From assembly GCF_022201045.2 (NCBI RefSeq), contig NC_068557.1, positions 32,341,501 to 32,405,500 of the forward strand: a stretch of DNA of 64,000 nt, in the 5' to 3' direction. This document shows positions 23,901 through 37,388 of this stretch, piece by piece. Each line of letters opens with the position of its first letter. Position 1 is the first letter of the stretch. The stretch is from Citrus sinensis. Lineage: Eukaryota > Streptophyta > Magnoliopsida > Sapindales > Rutaceae. Under the pieces are notes generated by a model. It worked only from the letters and a program-made list of their open reading frames with translations, was not told the origin of the DNA and did not search any database. The position numbers were made by a program, and so were the translations under genes.

Positions 23901-24396
23901 ATTTCTGAAAGTACCATACAAAGTTATTGAATGTCTTACATTCCTTGTGTAATTTTTATGTCAAGTAAAAATTGATAATGCCTTACATCTAGATGCTAGC
24001 AAATTTATAAATGTAAAGCGATGGGTCACTTATGAGGTTATTTGATGGTTTGATAAATGAACTTAAAGTTTATAGTTGGTCTTCAGTAATTTTATTTACC
24101 TTGTTTTGTGTTGAGAACTTTTGTGATTGGCGCCCAATGGATTAGTGGCTTTTTTGCAAATGTAGTTGTTAATTATAACTTTCGGGGATTATATTGCTTG
24201 CAACTGTAAAGTACTGCCTGAATTTGTTTTTGCTTTAATAAGGTTATTGACCATACATATATTATAATTAAAGATATTTTTTGGCTGATATTTTTGTGTG
24301 TTCTTGCAGGCACATTGTTTTCTTTAACCTCTAAGACATCCTAGCTTGAGAGATTCGGTTTGATATACTTACGTTTTTTTTCATACATATTGGAGA
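20902..24396. other. Divergent intergenic region and ceramidase 5' leader with probable leader intron
   Basis: AT-rich spacer. Visible items: a short (TA)n at 21037-21047, a (TATG)n run at 22486-22504, a (GA)n run at about 23080-23098, and no supported gene. From about 23.4 kb the sequence resembles a transcribed leader. A likely donor is AAG|GTTCGG near 23552, and a likely acceptor, TTGCAG|GCACATTG, ends at about 24310. This suggests a ~750-bp intron in the 5' UTR of the ceramidase gene; transcript data would be needed to confirm it. Confidence 0.4.
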
Positions 24397-25592
24397 ATGG
24401 CTGATGGAATATCAAGTTTTTGGGGTCCTGTCACATCTACCATTGAGTGCTGTGAGAAGAATTATGCCTACTCCTCATACATTGCAGAATTTTATAACAC
24501 CTTATCGAATATCCCAACCATTCTTTTGGCACTCATTGGTCTTATAAATGCCTTGAGACAACGTTTTGAGAAGAGATTTAGTGTTCTTCATATATCTAAT
24601 ATGATACTTGCCATGGGAAGCATGTTGTACCACGCCACATTGCAGCGTGTGTAAGTATCACTAATCTTTCATTCTTCATTTCTGAATGGTTGTGCGTGTT
24701 GTTTCTTTCATGTAGTAGCTGTCTTGCGTAACAAAAACAATGCCATGTTGATAGAAGTACCTTAATGAGTTTGCGATTAAAGAATTTGAAATCTGAGACA
24801 TTTGCTAACCTCAGGATATGTACTGTTTTAAGTTTCAACGGTACAGAACCGTGCATTAGGCATGCAAGCCTGTGTAGAGTAGTTATACTGTAAGTCCCTA
24901 TAGCACACACAGATACATGCATATGGCACAAAACACTTTACTGATCTTTCCTGCCTCTTGATAGTATCTGGCAGAATGTCCATAAAATCGAAGTCAATTT
25001 TGTCTCGTGTCTTTGATTTAGATGATTATCCATCATTGAGATCTACACCTAAATGCTGTTTTTGGACTGCGTTTCCAGGCAACAACAGAGTGATGAAACC
25101 CCTATGGTATGGGAGATGCTTTTATATATGTATATCCTGTACTCGCCAGATTGGCACTACCGCAGTACGATGCCCACTTTCCTCTTTCTCTATGGTGCTG
25201 TGTTTGCAGTTGTCCATTCAGTGGTACATTTTGGCATTGGCTTTAAGTTGCATTATGTGATCCTTTGCCTCCTCTGCATTCCTCGTATGTACAAGTATTA
25301 CATTCACACCCAAGATGCTGCTGCTAAACTGCTCGCAAAAATGTATGTAGCCTCCATTTTCCTTGGTAGTTTGTGCTGGTTGGGGGATCGCCTCTTCTGT
25401 GAAGAGGTATCTGGTTGGCCTGTAAACCCTCAGGGTCACGCCTTATGGCATGTTTTCATGGGATTCAATTCTTATTTTGCAAACACATTCTTGATGTTTT
25501 GCCGTGCCCAGCAACGAGGATGGGCTCCAAGAGTGGTCTATCTAATGGGGATTTTGCCGTATGTGAAGATTGAGAAACCGAAATCCCAGTGA
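24397..25592 (+). CDS. ACER: Alkaline ceramidase (CREST family membrane hydrolase)
   Basis: Integral membrane hydrolase of the ER/Golgi that cleaves (phyto)ceramides to a long-chain base and a fatty acid. Two exons: 24397-24650 and 25079-25592, giving 255 residues, the size I recall for Arabidopsis AtCES1. Expected seven-helix topology. Family residues by analogy with human ACER3: calcium-site region IECCEKNY...YIAEFYNT (residues ~16-35). Zinc/catalytic set: Ser75 and His79 in GSMLYHAT, Asp90 in QQQSDETP, His205 and His209 in GHALWHVFMG. All expected residues are present, so it should be active. The C-terminus KIEKPKSQ resembles a lysine-based ER retrieval tail without being canonical. It converges on the CDP-diacylglycerol synthase gene, as I recall for Arabidopsis chromosome 4. 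Confidence 0.95.
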
Positions 25593-26455
25593 TAGAAGTG
25601 AGAATGAATCGTTGAGAGTATACTTTTTGTTGTTATTGAAGGTACCCGAAACTTTTTGGCCGGCAAGAAAATTGAGGATATGAATTTATTTCATTCTGAA
25701 AGTAGGACTTGTACCATATTGGTTAATTTTTTAGTTGGACTACCAGATTAGATTCAATATATCTGGACAGTAGGTTGTTTTTTCGGTTATAGAAGAGTAC
25801 AATGCTCGATGGATTTGCTTATTAAACTCACGGGAATTGTAAGTGTTGATTTCGCTAGATTTATGTTATTATTGTTTGGATGACCTGAAACCTTCATCGC
25901 ACGTGTGCGTATTCCAATGTCGATTTGAAATCTGTGAAATTTGTGGTAGCCGCTTCGTTAACATGTCCGTGAAATTTATACACTGGTTTGGTAATTTCAA
26001 TGTCTAATGAAGCAACTGATTAACTAAACTTTCCACTCCTTTTTTCAACCCTTGGAATCATTTACCCCAAAAGACCTAGAAACGTTAGATTACAATGGTA
26101 ACACGAGGCTTGCCTCAAGACAGCTTGACATCATGATGTCACTCCCTTTCATATTATTTGATCATTAATTAACCCATACGATTCCTAAATATACCCAGAA
26201 ATTTCGGGAATCAAATTAAAAGCAACGAAAGCTTAGCGCTCTTGTTATAAATCATGTAATTCTGCCCAACAAAACGGGCAAATAATAGACGCACGAAAGG
26301 TGACAAGCGGTACAACAATTTTCTGGCAGTTTATGCGTATTAATTGACTAAAATACACTATACAGTGTGCAAACTAAAACTTCCTCCACCTAAATATTTT
26401 CTAATAAAAAAAATGGGAAAACACAACATATACAGGATCTTCTTTTAGCATTGAT
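25593..26455. other. Convergent 3' intergenic region (ceramidase / CDP-DAG synthase)
   Basis: 863 bp between facing stop codons, presumably both 3' UTRs plus a short spacer. No further gene or element seen. Confidence 0.5.
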
Positions 26456-29400
26456 CTATGATTGTCCAAATAGCCTTTCCTGCAAGATTTCACCAAGCTT
26501 CATGTATAGAGCTTTCTGCTCCTCGTATGTAAGAGCCGTCAGTATCTACATCGAGAAACAATCGAATATATTCTTTACTTCTGAACTGAAATTCAAATAC
26601 ACAACAATAGGCACAATCACAAATGCGAAATATGAAAATTTACCTGCTCCAATATCATTTCAACCCTGAAGCTTTGAGGAACAATAAAGGACTGATGATA
26701 GATGTATGCAAATACGGCCATCACCATCTACATTAAAAGAGCGTGTTAAAAGGAGCAGTAGACATATAAAGCTGCAATTCTCCACAGAATTAGATACCAG
26801 GACCAAAGAACATGAAAATCTTGAGGTGGTTCACTAAACTGTACATGAACATGCATTCCAGTTTTGTATAATAAATGTTTTTAAAAAGATGCTTTATGTA
26901 ATAAATTAAACATGGTAAAGCAGTATACGTCAATAACAGTTGATCAAGTGTTCATGAAAGCAGCAGCTGGAAGACACAATTCCAAAACCACAATGATATC
27001 AACATCAAAAAGACTACATGAGTGCAAAATGACAGTTTTGCCTTTCAATGGTTCCATGAGTGCTCAGTTACACTTTTTACACAGGAAAATAAGAACTAAA
27101 TCTGCTGATTTCCACACTATGCACAACTGATTCCACAAGAGAATAGGACATAACCATGCTGAATCACCAAACAATGACAGTATCAGTTAACGCCTACATT
27201 GTTGACATAAAAACCAAAATATGTGTTTCACATAATACTATGATATACAATTGGGACCATGTGACAGCATGCAATCCAATAATCAGAAAAAAAAAAAGAA
27301 ATCTGAAAAAATACTTCCACTTCTAATTTTGCATATTCTTTTTCCCCAATAGATATCAAAAAGTCAGAAAGCTGATATCTCAAACCTAAATGTAAAAACT
27401 CTTCAAAAGGCAAATGAACTATCATCTCAAACACTTCAAATTCACACATTTTACCTGGCAATCCATTCTATCAGTGATCCCACCATGTCCAGGAATACTA
27501 TCACCAAAATCCTGAAAGAAAAAGACATTAAAACAGAAAAGATAGTAAAATATACCATTATCTACAAAGAAGGTATATAATATAAATATCTCGATTACTT
27601 CAGAATATTATTGAGACTGCACCTTGATTTTGAAAGCTCGTTTAAAACCACTAGCAAAAAAGCCTCCAAAAGGTGCTATTATTGATGCAAATAAACCAAG
27701 GCAAAGGGCATGCCACTGAACAGGAAGAATAGTGATTTCTTTCCAAGGAAGCTGCACAAGGAAACAATTAATGACGCATTATTATTCTAACACATAATAA
27801 TCTAATGTAGATTCAAGAGTGAGAACTCAATTTGATGCAGGCATGAACTTTATTTGCTGAACAGCTGATCAAGTATAAGGTATGTAACCCACATGGGATA
27901 TAAGTTCAGATCTAACTAGTATCAGCTTACTCACCCATCCAGGTAAAGGAAAAGACTCCGGCTTAAACAACGGACCTGGATCACAGTGAAGCCAACCAGT
28001 TGCTAAATCCTGCGTGTGAAAAGCCTCATCAAATGTAGCCATAAATTTCTTCAAAAAGTTAACTGATGTGCCTCTTCAAACATCAGTTGACAATTCAACC
28101 AAATGTCTTACCTTTCGTGGACATGTTAGCCACTGAAAACGACCCATGATATTTGCAAGCTGCAAAGGAAGTTCACGTAGAATAGAGATATATGAACTAT
28201 ATGTCAAACAGGTGAACAGTACAAAACTTTTATAAATTTTCTTAAAAGGCAAAATAGGTTTTTTCTAAAACAGAAAGCAGTTATGCATCAAAGTATGCAA
28301 CATAAAGTTTTAAGTGTGAATCAGTACATTACATGGTGATGAGATGAATTAAGGTAGTAAGTCAAATGCTCGGGCATATAAAAAATTACCTAGGATGCAC
28401 CCTACACTTGAAGAATAAGGAAGTTTTCCCAGCGTAGAAGATGGTAGAAAGATCCTCTTGACATTACTTAATAAGTTTCAATCCATTTTAAGTTAACTGA
28501 CATTAGGAAGTGGCATGCAACTGACAATATGACAACACATTCCAGAAATTAAATTCCTGTACGCTGCTGCAGACTTGGACAAAAGTTAAAGTGGGAAAAT
28601 GCAAACCGGTGGCACATAAGATTATCAGAAAAAGTCGCAGAAATATTACAATTGACTGTTACCAGAGATGGTGCCACAATCAAAATTCTCACAGCCAACT
28701 TAATCACTTGGTGATATCTCGCAGAAAAAAAGACTTCCTCTAATATACTCTGGTTCAAATAAATATAAAAGAATGAAATATCATATCGTCAGTACAAGTA
28801 GGGAAACACCATGCTCACCACAAATGCAGATGTGATAGTAGCAACAGATGCGCCGATGAAACCCTCCCATGTTTTCTTTGGAGACAACTTGATCAACGGG
28901 GTTCTTCCAAAGAAGAAACCAAATATATAAGCAGCAATGTCATTGATAACAATCAGCGAAGCTGGAAGAAGAAACCTGCAATGATATTTCTCCATTGGTC
29001 AACAAAAAGAAACAGCATAGAACTCAGAAGCTAGAAAATCAAGTCACACTAAGAATCTAATATAGAGAGAAGTCTACAGTGCATGACACCAATCAGAGAA
29101 CAAACACTAGTATGAAGCAGCAAATACATAGCTAATGTTCCTTAGATGCATCTTGCAGAACTATTCATGTATTTGAACATTAATCCCCTAACATCAGTCA
29201 AGTATATTTCATCCCAAAAATCATGATTAAACCACAATTGAATATCAAACATCAGGATGCACAAGTCCCCCTATATGTAGATTCAATTTTTCCGGAAGAG
29301 AAAGAGAAGCTTTCCAGTAAAAGGGTCATAAAATAAGAAAATAAGGGAGGCTGCACTTATTAAACCAATGATGCAGTTGAGTTACCAGAAAATTCCTTCA

Positions 29401-30540
29401 AAAATGCTGGCAACAGTGAAGGAAGACTGTGCAAACACCACAATCAGAATCATGTGCGTCCAAGCATACTGGCTAAATTGATACTTGTACATCTTCTTCT
29501 TTAATGTTAGAATGAACCAAACAAAACCTAAATAAGAGAAAGCATTCATATCAGAAACCATGCATCATAAGAAAAAAAAAAATTTCAAGTAAATACACTA
29601 TGTATAGGAATAAGACAACCCTTCTGCTTATTGATCATAATTTTTGAGGTGAACATAAAAGCATGCACCATACGAATAAAAACTATTTTTCAATGAAATT
29701 TGGAGGGGGAAAGGTGCTCATCATTTAAATTACTCAAACCATGTGCTAAAGGATAAAAGTACTGCTGTTACCAACCTGAAATATATAAGAAATAACAAAT
29801 AACCATATGATACTTGATAAGGCTGCTCACAAACTGATATAAAAATTTGTCTGAAGTTACGGTATTGACAAGCCGTTGACTGAGAATGCGGCCATATACA
29901 AATAGCATTGCAGTGAAGAAGAAATGCCTAAGCACAGAAATTAAAAATGAGTATATCAAAATGGAACATGTTAATATCTTGTAGCTATTCTTTCCCAGGA
30001 AAAACAAATTAAAATTGGTAAATGAGCATTAATCCAGAATTCTTACCAATTTAACATCCTGAATCCAGGGAGATCCCTTTCCTCATGCGCTTTCCTCAAT
30101 AGGTTGAACAACTCTCTTGCCATAAAGATTTGGATTACAACCACCATTGCAGTAATATAGAGATGACCCATGTAGACAATTAATACGAAACCCGCAATCA
30201 TCCAAACAGTTGAGTAAGCACGTACCAGAAAGGACTTATACTTGTTCCGGTCGTGAACAAGCAAATGGCTTCCATTTGCTTTGGTAGCATCTGGAATAGC
30301 CTGACAACCCAGTTGGAAAATATTTATATATATGTAGTTAACAAAATCAAACTAAAAATCAAAAAATTGGTCGGCCTTTTCATATGGAATAAATTTTGAG
30401 GCAAATTTCATAGTGATTGACAATAGATTAAAATTACTCAAAAAAAAATTATACCAAAACAATAAACAAACCTCATTTGAACGCCTTCGATGCCGAAGTC
30501 GAGGTGTTGTTGGGGCACTAGTATTATTCTCACTTTGCAT
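26456..30540 (-). CDS. CDS: CDP-diacylglycerol synthase (phosphatidate cytidylyltransferase)
   Basis: Converts phosphatidate and CTP to CDP-diacylglycerol, precursor of phosphatidylinositol and phosphatidylglycerol; ER-type enzyme. Eleven exons: 30540-30472, 30300-30047, 29927-29776, 29527-29386, 28975-28819, 28159-28112, 28009-27935, 27751-27623, 27511-27455, 26727-26644, 26545-26456. The frame is continuous and gives 418 residues. Short Arg-rich N-terminus ([11 protein letters not shown]), then about seven to eight membrane helices, [29 protein letters not shown], and the family signature [23 protein letters not shown] with its metal-binding acids. The C-terminus ends LQERLFGQS. It matches the eukaryotic, non-plastid plant CDS group. 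Arabidopsis CDS2 is beside the ceramidase gene, from memory. Confidence 0.95.
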
Positions 30541-31600
30541 GTCTCTTCAATTAACTTTTACTTAATTGGTAAAAGAGACCACATCTAGGTGGAGCAGAAA
30601 AATCAGTACCTAGCACATCATACCACAGGGCATTAATGTTCTATGTGGCATCTCATAAAATATTTGAGAACAATAAACAAAATATAACCAAAACAAATGG
30701 ATAACTAAATATTCATAATCATTCTCGACATTATTCCCAAAAAAAAAAAAAAAAAATTCTGAGGGCGAGGAAAGCCAAGTCGCCATGATGATTACTTGTC
30801 AAAGCTAAGAACGAAATCCAGCATTAGGGTGGGAATTTCCCTCCTCGATATACTTAAAATTTGAAAATGTGAGGGGAAATTAAAAGGCAAGGTCCTCGTC
30901 CAGCCACATATCCTCTTGAACCACCAAAGTTCAAGCTTACCAACTATTCAGTATTCACCCAAAAACTGAACCCCATTTTTCAGCAAAAGAAACACTAATG
31001 ACTAAACAGGTTACTACTGATTAGACCACACAAAATCTCATAAGCTACTCTGCTTGTAATCAGATTCAAAGCTCTAATGACACTGAAGTCCTGACAAATT
31101 TTTCATAAGTAATTGCCAGCTTAAGTTTAGCAGCTTTAGATACACTTTACAGACATCAAAACGAGCAAAACTAAATCGAAATACAACGAAAAAAAAAACA
31201 CATAAAAATAAAAATAAGAAGAAAAAGAAAAGAACTTTCTACATCATAATTAAAAAGTAAATCATAAAACACTCCAAAATTCAAACCCAAACAGAATCCA
31301 AACAACGCTCACACTCGAATCTCAATCAGAGCAGACCTTATCGAAAGATCGATAATGTAAATGAAAATGATAAATAAACAGTTAATACATAAAATGAATG
31401 AAAACGGAAGAAAGAAAGTAGTCGAAGAGGAAGATTGAAACCTGTGTGCTTTTAGTTTCGGTGGTAGTGAGAGAGAAACCCAAGGCCCGAATAAATAAAG
31501 CAGGCGCCGATAGTTGAGAGTCGAGAGAGAATAATAACAATAATAATAAAGAGAGGATGATGAGGAAGCCGAGCAAAGCGAGTGTTTCGTTTCGTTACTG
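30541..31600 (-). promoter_or_regulatory. Probable 5' UTR and leader intron of the CDP-DAG synthase gene
   Basis: On the minus strand a GA-rich leader-like segment (about 31590-31440) ends in a donor-like CACACAG|GTTTCAAT near 31440, and translation starts at 30540. This implies a leader intron of up to about 0.9 kb. The acceptor is not obvious. Transcript evidence is lacking. Confidence 0.35.
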
Positions 31601-34403
31601 ATTTTGTGGACTACAAGAAGTTAAAAGATTTGGGTAATCATCAAATTGATCCCTTATTTTGTCAATGTGACAAACAGGTCCACATTTTTCTTGCCAAATT
31701 TCTATTTTTATCAGTCGCTCACTTAAAAAAAAAAAAAAAAAGTAACTCTCTATCTACTTTCAAGAAATTTCTATCAACATAACTATAAAATAAGCATATA
31801 TTAAAATCTATCAAATAATATATTTTTTGTATTTCAACCTTAATCTCAAATGGATTTTAGTATTTATCTCATTATTATGTAAGAATAATGATATGTTTAT
31901 AAAGTGGAGATACAAAGTTTGTATCTCAAAATAATGTGGCACATGACGTGTAATTTATTTATTGATAGTATAAAATTATCTTATTAATTAATGATGATCT
32001 AAAAAATAAAATATTACCAAACAAATGCCAATCATTGATTGGTGCGATGTCATTTGAGAAACAAATTTTACATTCCAAATATTTTATTATTTTTTGAGAA
32101 AAAAATAATCTCCATATAATTTCAACCTCTCATTTTAATTTTTCAAATGAAAATTTGTTTTATTGTGGACGAAGTTAGAATGAAAATGTCGAATTTCATA
32201 TAAGTGGCCGAAAATTTTAGACAACATTTATTTATATTTTTAAAGAATAATATATTGACTGAAAAGTGACTGAAAAATTTAGACAACAATTTATTTATTT
32301 ACTTTTAAGTATGTGGACTGATTTGTTAATTTTGTTGAGAAAACAATAGGTTTGAGGAAAAGTTATTCTGTTTTGTTGCCTAGCGAGAGAAGTACTACTC
32401 GTCAATTTCACGCTTCATTTCTTCTCTTTTAGATTATTATTATTATTATTATTTAAGCCGTGGAGTAGTACCACGTGGAGCAAACATAAAGTCTTTCCCG
32501 TTTTAAAGAATTGTGCGTATTAACTTTTTGGCCCCTGGCTTTTCTGTAAATATCACTGAAATCCCATTGCCAGTTTTTGCATTTTTCACATATTTTGTCT
32601 CTTCCCTTCGTCTCGTTTCGTTCCCCAGACCTGGAGATAAGAGTTTTGTATTTTCCACTCTTACGATTTCTATTTTTAATTAAACTCAATCGCGTTATTA
32701 ATATAAGAAATATACTATAAAAATTGGAAGTGTCAAATTTATGACATAAATACGGATTGATTATTATTAATGAAATTTCTAAAACTTTTCGAAAGGGTGA
32801 TTCTTTGAAAGAAGCCAGAAGGGAGGTTTCGTGCTTGAATCTCTTCAGATGATATTTTTCCTTCCACAAATATTGTTTTGAGTTTTGGTGCTACTGCTGG
32901 CAAACTCGTGTTAAATAATTGGCACACAATTAGAGAAGAATTATTGATCAAATCTTATCAGAATCCAAATTCCAAATATTGATTTAGCGTGAAAATGACG
33001 CACACGAAAGGTGTCGTGTATTATAATAATAAATATTCTTTGCTGGGTATTGGGGATTAGATGCTTCACTTTCTTTTTGGGCGGCTAAAATATTATCTAG
33101 CATCTTTTAAGGGCCAGTTTAGAATTATGGAGGTTAATGAATTAAATTATTTCTACAAATAAAATAAGTTGTTGATAAAAATAATAATAGTAGGGAACGC
33201 AGATTTAATAAATTCTATTACAAAAGTGTTGTTTATTATATAATATGGTTTATGAAAAATAAGATACAATTGTCTTTTTATTAAAATATTAAGATAATAA
33301 TAAAAACTTTTAAAAAGTATGATGGAATATTTAATAAACTAATGATAAAAAAACAAATTCTTTCTTACTTTTTAAAATTACTGATAAAATAAAGAAACTT
33401 ATGAAATAAGTAACTTTTAAAAACTTATCAAACATTATTCTAGGCAAAACTTTTAAAATTAGCTGTTTATAACGTTTGAACCTTAGTTTTCAATCGGAAT
33501 CTAACTTTTGATTATATTTGGTCTGGTTGAATTTGAACATCGTACCAATTTGGCAATTTATCTTAAATTTTGAAATCTAATTGCAGATTTGATGTTAATA
33601 TTAATAAATTAAGCCAAAAAAGGCTAATATTTCTTTTTGAATTTTGTGCTTTAATATTTTATTTAATGGCATTGTTAAAGTGGTAGGAGCAGACAGAAAA
33701 GGAATTTATTTTACAAACCAGTAATTGATAGATTGGTTAATTTATTATTATGAATTATGATTGAGGAGGTAGTGGGTAATCGCGGGATCTAAAGAAGATG
33801 TCAGAAAAATTTGTGCGCACATCACCTGCATGGGAGACCTGAAGTTTCCAATCAATAAATATGTGTGAATTCTGATCTATCTGTATTTTGGGAGTTAAAA
33901 GTGAAAGAATTTGACGTTATTCTAATAAATAATTATATACGTGAAAATAAAAGATAATGATGAATAATTAAAAGTAATAATAAAAATTTTTAATTATAAT
34001 TTCAAATTTTACATATATTATTCATTCATTAAAGGATTGATAATACTCTGTTAGATTTAAGTAAATTAATTATATTATTTTATCAGTTAATTGAATATGA
34101 AACTATTTGAGATAACAAATTTGAGATGTCACAAGAATAATTGAAAATGCATTCGAAGAATTATTAGAGCTAAATTCAACACTCAACGAACATTGAGTGA
34201 TATTTTTCGGTTTCTTTTTCTGGCAATAAAAGATAGCTCGATTTGCAAGAGGGTTTCTTTAATTGCTTGAATATAACTAGCATTAAACGCAATAATGCAT
34301 GGTTCGCTCGATTCATGCGATCGACCAAACTAATCAATATACAAGTTTTTGCTGAAATAAAATGAAAGCTCAAAGCAAAGTAAATAAATGAATTTGCAAA
34401 ATG

Positions 34404-34406
<3 letters not shown>

Positions 34407-34472
<66 letters not shown>
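34407..34472. repeat. (AT)n microsatellite, about 33 units
   Basis: Uninterrupted alternating A/T. The open frame across it is an artefact. Confidence 0.97.
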
Positions 34473-34474
<2 letters not shown>

Positions 34475-35451
34475 GGGAATAATTTAATTGAAAAGGAGTT
34501 GCAGAGAAGAAATAGAGCTGTTTTGTGTTTTTTTACCGTTATCAAAAAGATTGTGCTACTTTCAGCACACTTAATTTGAAGATACCAAACCCCACTTTCT
34601 CTTCTTCCTCTTCGTTTTCAAGGATTTTGCTACACCCTGAGAACAATAGTCAAAGCATGTCTAATTATCTAAATATTGTCATTCATACTTCGAATTCGAT
34701 TCTAAATTCAATGAATGAATGAAGGATAAAAATATTCTTAAACCACTATGACGTGATTAGAGTTCCTAAAACGTTGTTCTATTGTGTAATCAAATCGCAA
34801 TTAATTTGTATTTTTTCTTATCGATAAGTTAATTGGAGATGGTTTTAGATTTATATTGAATTCCCAACTATTGCACTTTGCATGACTTTCTCATTCCCAA
34901 TTTTTTTTTTTTTTTTGTAGTCAGTCTATTGACCAAATGAACATAGTGAGCAAATATTGTGGGTTTAAATATCCACACTCTTTATAAATCATTTTGACTT
35001 GTCAAAATACTTTCTATAATTCTAAAATTTGTCCCAGCATTACTTTTGAGACTTATGAGTTTCTTCCTTCACAAATTTACTACCACTATTTATAATGATA
35101 TATTCTAAATAGCCTGAAATATTATTACAATACATACAAAAACGCCGCCGTTGTGCATGTTATAGTGTGATGAGATACATGTCAAAATTTCATTGACCGG
35201 ACATCTTTATAGGCCCCCATAGCCCTAATAATAATTTCCTATGGTCACATATAATAATTGAATGGTCCTTAAATTGTCTCGATAATTCCCCAATAATCAC
35301 TTTTATATTAATATGCTTTTGTCCTTTTAGGAAATTATTGAAAAGGATAAATAACTTTTAAGTTTCTGGCTGCATAATTTCTATTCTCTTAGATTTAAAA
35401 CAAATCAATGGTTGAGAAATGGCTTATGTTATAAATAGTAAAAAGTCAATT

Positions 35452-35815
35452 AAACAAATGCATGGATGCCACTTCGGCCTTGGCCGAAGTGGTGGGCTGC
35501 TGCCCTCACAATGCTTGTGAGGGCAGCGGTTTTAACTCCCACAAAAGTATTGTGGGGGTTAAATGTTCTTTATACTTTCAAAAAAATCATTCTCTCTTGC
35601 GAAATACGAGTGGAGTATGGACACCCCTCTCCTGTGAGGGGTTATTTGTTTGGGCATGTACTTCATAGAATTCAATGTCATAATATAAGTCCTAATTATG
35701 TATATCTGATTGTAAATATCAGTATAATATCTCTGCTACAATAGCAGTTGTTGTAAATATCTGTGTAATGCAGTAATCTGATGATTAATCAGTATTCAAA
35801 ACAAATGCATGGATG
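35452..35815. mobile_element. Short retroelement-like insertion (330 bp) with 17-bp direct repeats and four hairpins
   Basis: A perfect 17-bp direct repeat, AAACAAATGCATGGATG, lies at 35452-35468 and 35799-35815, bounding 330 bp. The insert begins exactly with an 11-bp-arm hairpin (35469-35492). Three more follow: 35500-35526 (12-bp arms, 3-nt loop), 35531-35563 (14-bp arms, one G.U if RNA) and 35623-35642 (7-bp arms). The long duplication suggests target-primed reverse transcription, as for a SINE. I see no clear pol III A and B boxes, and no TG..CA ends paired with a short duplication, so the class is unresolved. GC content of the first 100 bp is far above the surroundings. Confidence 0.55.
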
Positions 35816-37388
35816 ATATGGCGAAACAAATAGATGAATTTTCATTAATATTTGAGGGTAACTTTTTTTTTCCTCCTCTATTTTGGCTTGTAGCAGCAGT
35901 CAAAGCAAATGGGTATGATCTATTTATCAACTGACTAGTTAAATGAACAAGCTTTTCGGTAACAATTTAATTCTCTCTAGTGGTTGGTTTGTATTTTGCT
36001 CATGGCAATAACACTTGCTGAAATTTTGATTTGCTATTTATTTTCTTTGATCCAGTCAATTATAGAAGTTTATACGCTAAATTTTATAGTTATTCTCTTA
36101 GATGGTCACAAACATAAACTTTAAAGTTATTCTTTAAACTTTAATGTCTATAGTAAATTATTGAAATAAAATTAAAATAAAAAACCGTTAAAAAGAAAGA
36201 AGAGAAAGAATAATATCGAGGTTAATATGTAAAATTTTAAAGTTCTTTATGCAGTGGAGTGATGAAAAACGATTAAAATTATAATAGGTGTAAAGTAGGG
36301 ATTAGAGATGATGGCACATTCACATAATGTACACAAATGGTGGGCCCCGCTCCAATTTTGGCATACTCAATAGAAAAGATTTCGAAGGAGTTAGAGCTTT
36401 TGAACATCATTCTAATTTCTGAAGTCTTTACAACACCATTTTCGAGTTTTTATTTTCTGAAATCCATGCAGTTTAACGTATAAAATATAGATTAAAATTA
36501 ACCCAACTTCTCATCAAATTTCATCCTTAACGAATATATATTTTTAATTTTTAATTCCAAAATTCTTCCAAATCCTGAAATCTTATATTATTTAATTCCC
36601 ATTACATAGTTTAAATCCTTATAATTCTAAATTTTTAAACTCTTTTCAAAAACTAAATTATATTTCAATTAAGTCTAAAATGTAGATATAAATTATGAAA
36701 TGGAATTGGTCTAAAAATTTTGTCAAAAGAATATAACATATATAAGTGTTTAATTGAATTCTCATTCAAAATAAGAAATGAATTAATTTATTTTTTATTA
36801 TTTACATAATTTCAATTTAAAAAAAAAAAAAAGATGTTATGAGAAATTTTGAAGCCTTGCTCTTTTCGAAGAACCAACATCTCTGTCCCTTCAAATGTAT
36901 TTTTTTTCTTTTCGTTCTGGTTATATAATAGGATTTGAATCTAACTTTAAGTTGATATGTGTTTAATTCTTTGTAGTCTCTTATTACACATTCATGTATA
37001 ATAATAAATGGTTAAAATTTTAATTAATTTTATATTATTATTCAATAAATACTAATTGTATCTTTCAAGAATTAATAAAAAAGTTACCCCACTAAATCTA
37101 AATCCTACATAATAATGCGATGCCGGACACAGTGACCGTATTTCATTGATTTAACAAGGAATTATTAAAAAAAAAAAAAAAGAGTGGGTGTAGCCAAACC
37201 CCACTCACCTAACATTCTTCTATCTTTGAGTAAGTTTGGAAAAGGAAATTGCTTGGAAATTTAAAAGACTTGGTCACTTTAGTATAGTTCGCACTAAAGC
37301 AAATGACTGTAAAAAAAAAAAAAAAAAGCTGGCCTATTTCTTTCATTCAATCTTCAGGCCTCCCTTTTTATTGTTGTAACAGAATATA

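Larger units (their letters stand above)
31601..37388. other. Gene-poor AT-rich intergenic region
   Basis: No supported protein-coding gene in about 5.8 kb. Contents: poly-A runs, a long AT microsatellite (34407-34472), a hairpin-rich insertion with a 17-bp direct repeat (35452-35815), and otherwise AT-rich sequence with no ordered structure I could define. Open frames here are low-complexity or short. The final ~200 bp should be the promoter and leader of the phytocyanin-like gene. Confidence 0.45.

Noticed and set aside
34388-34579. Open frame with Ile-Tyr repeats
   Set aside because: Pure translation of the AT microsatellite.
35462-35744. Two overlapping open frames rich in Ala/Pro/Cys
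   Set aside because: They come from the GC-rich hairpins of the short insertion and match no protein.
35778-35805. CTGATGA motif suggesting a hammerhead ribozyme
   Set aside because: No GAAA core or proper stem II follows on this strand, and nothing fits on the other strand.
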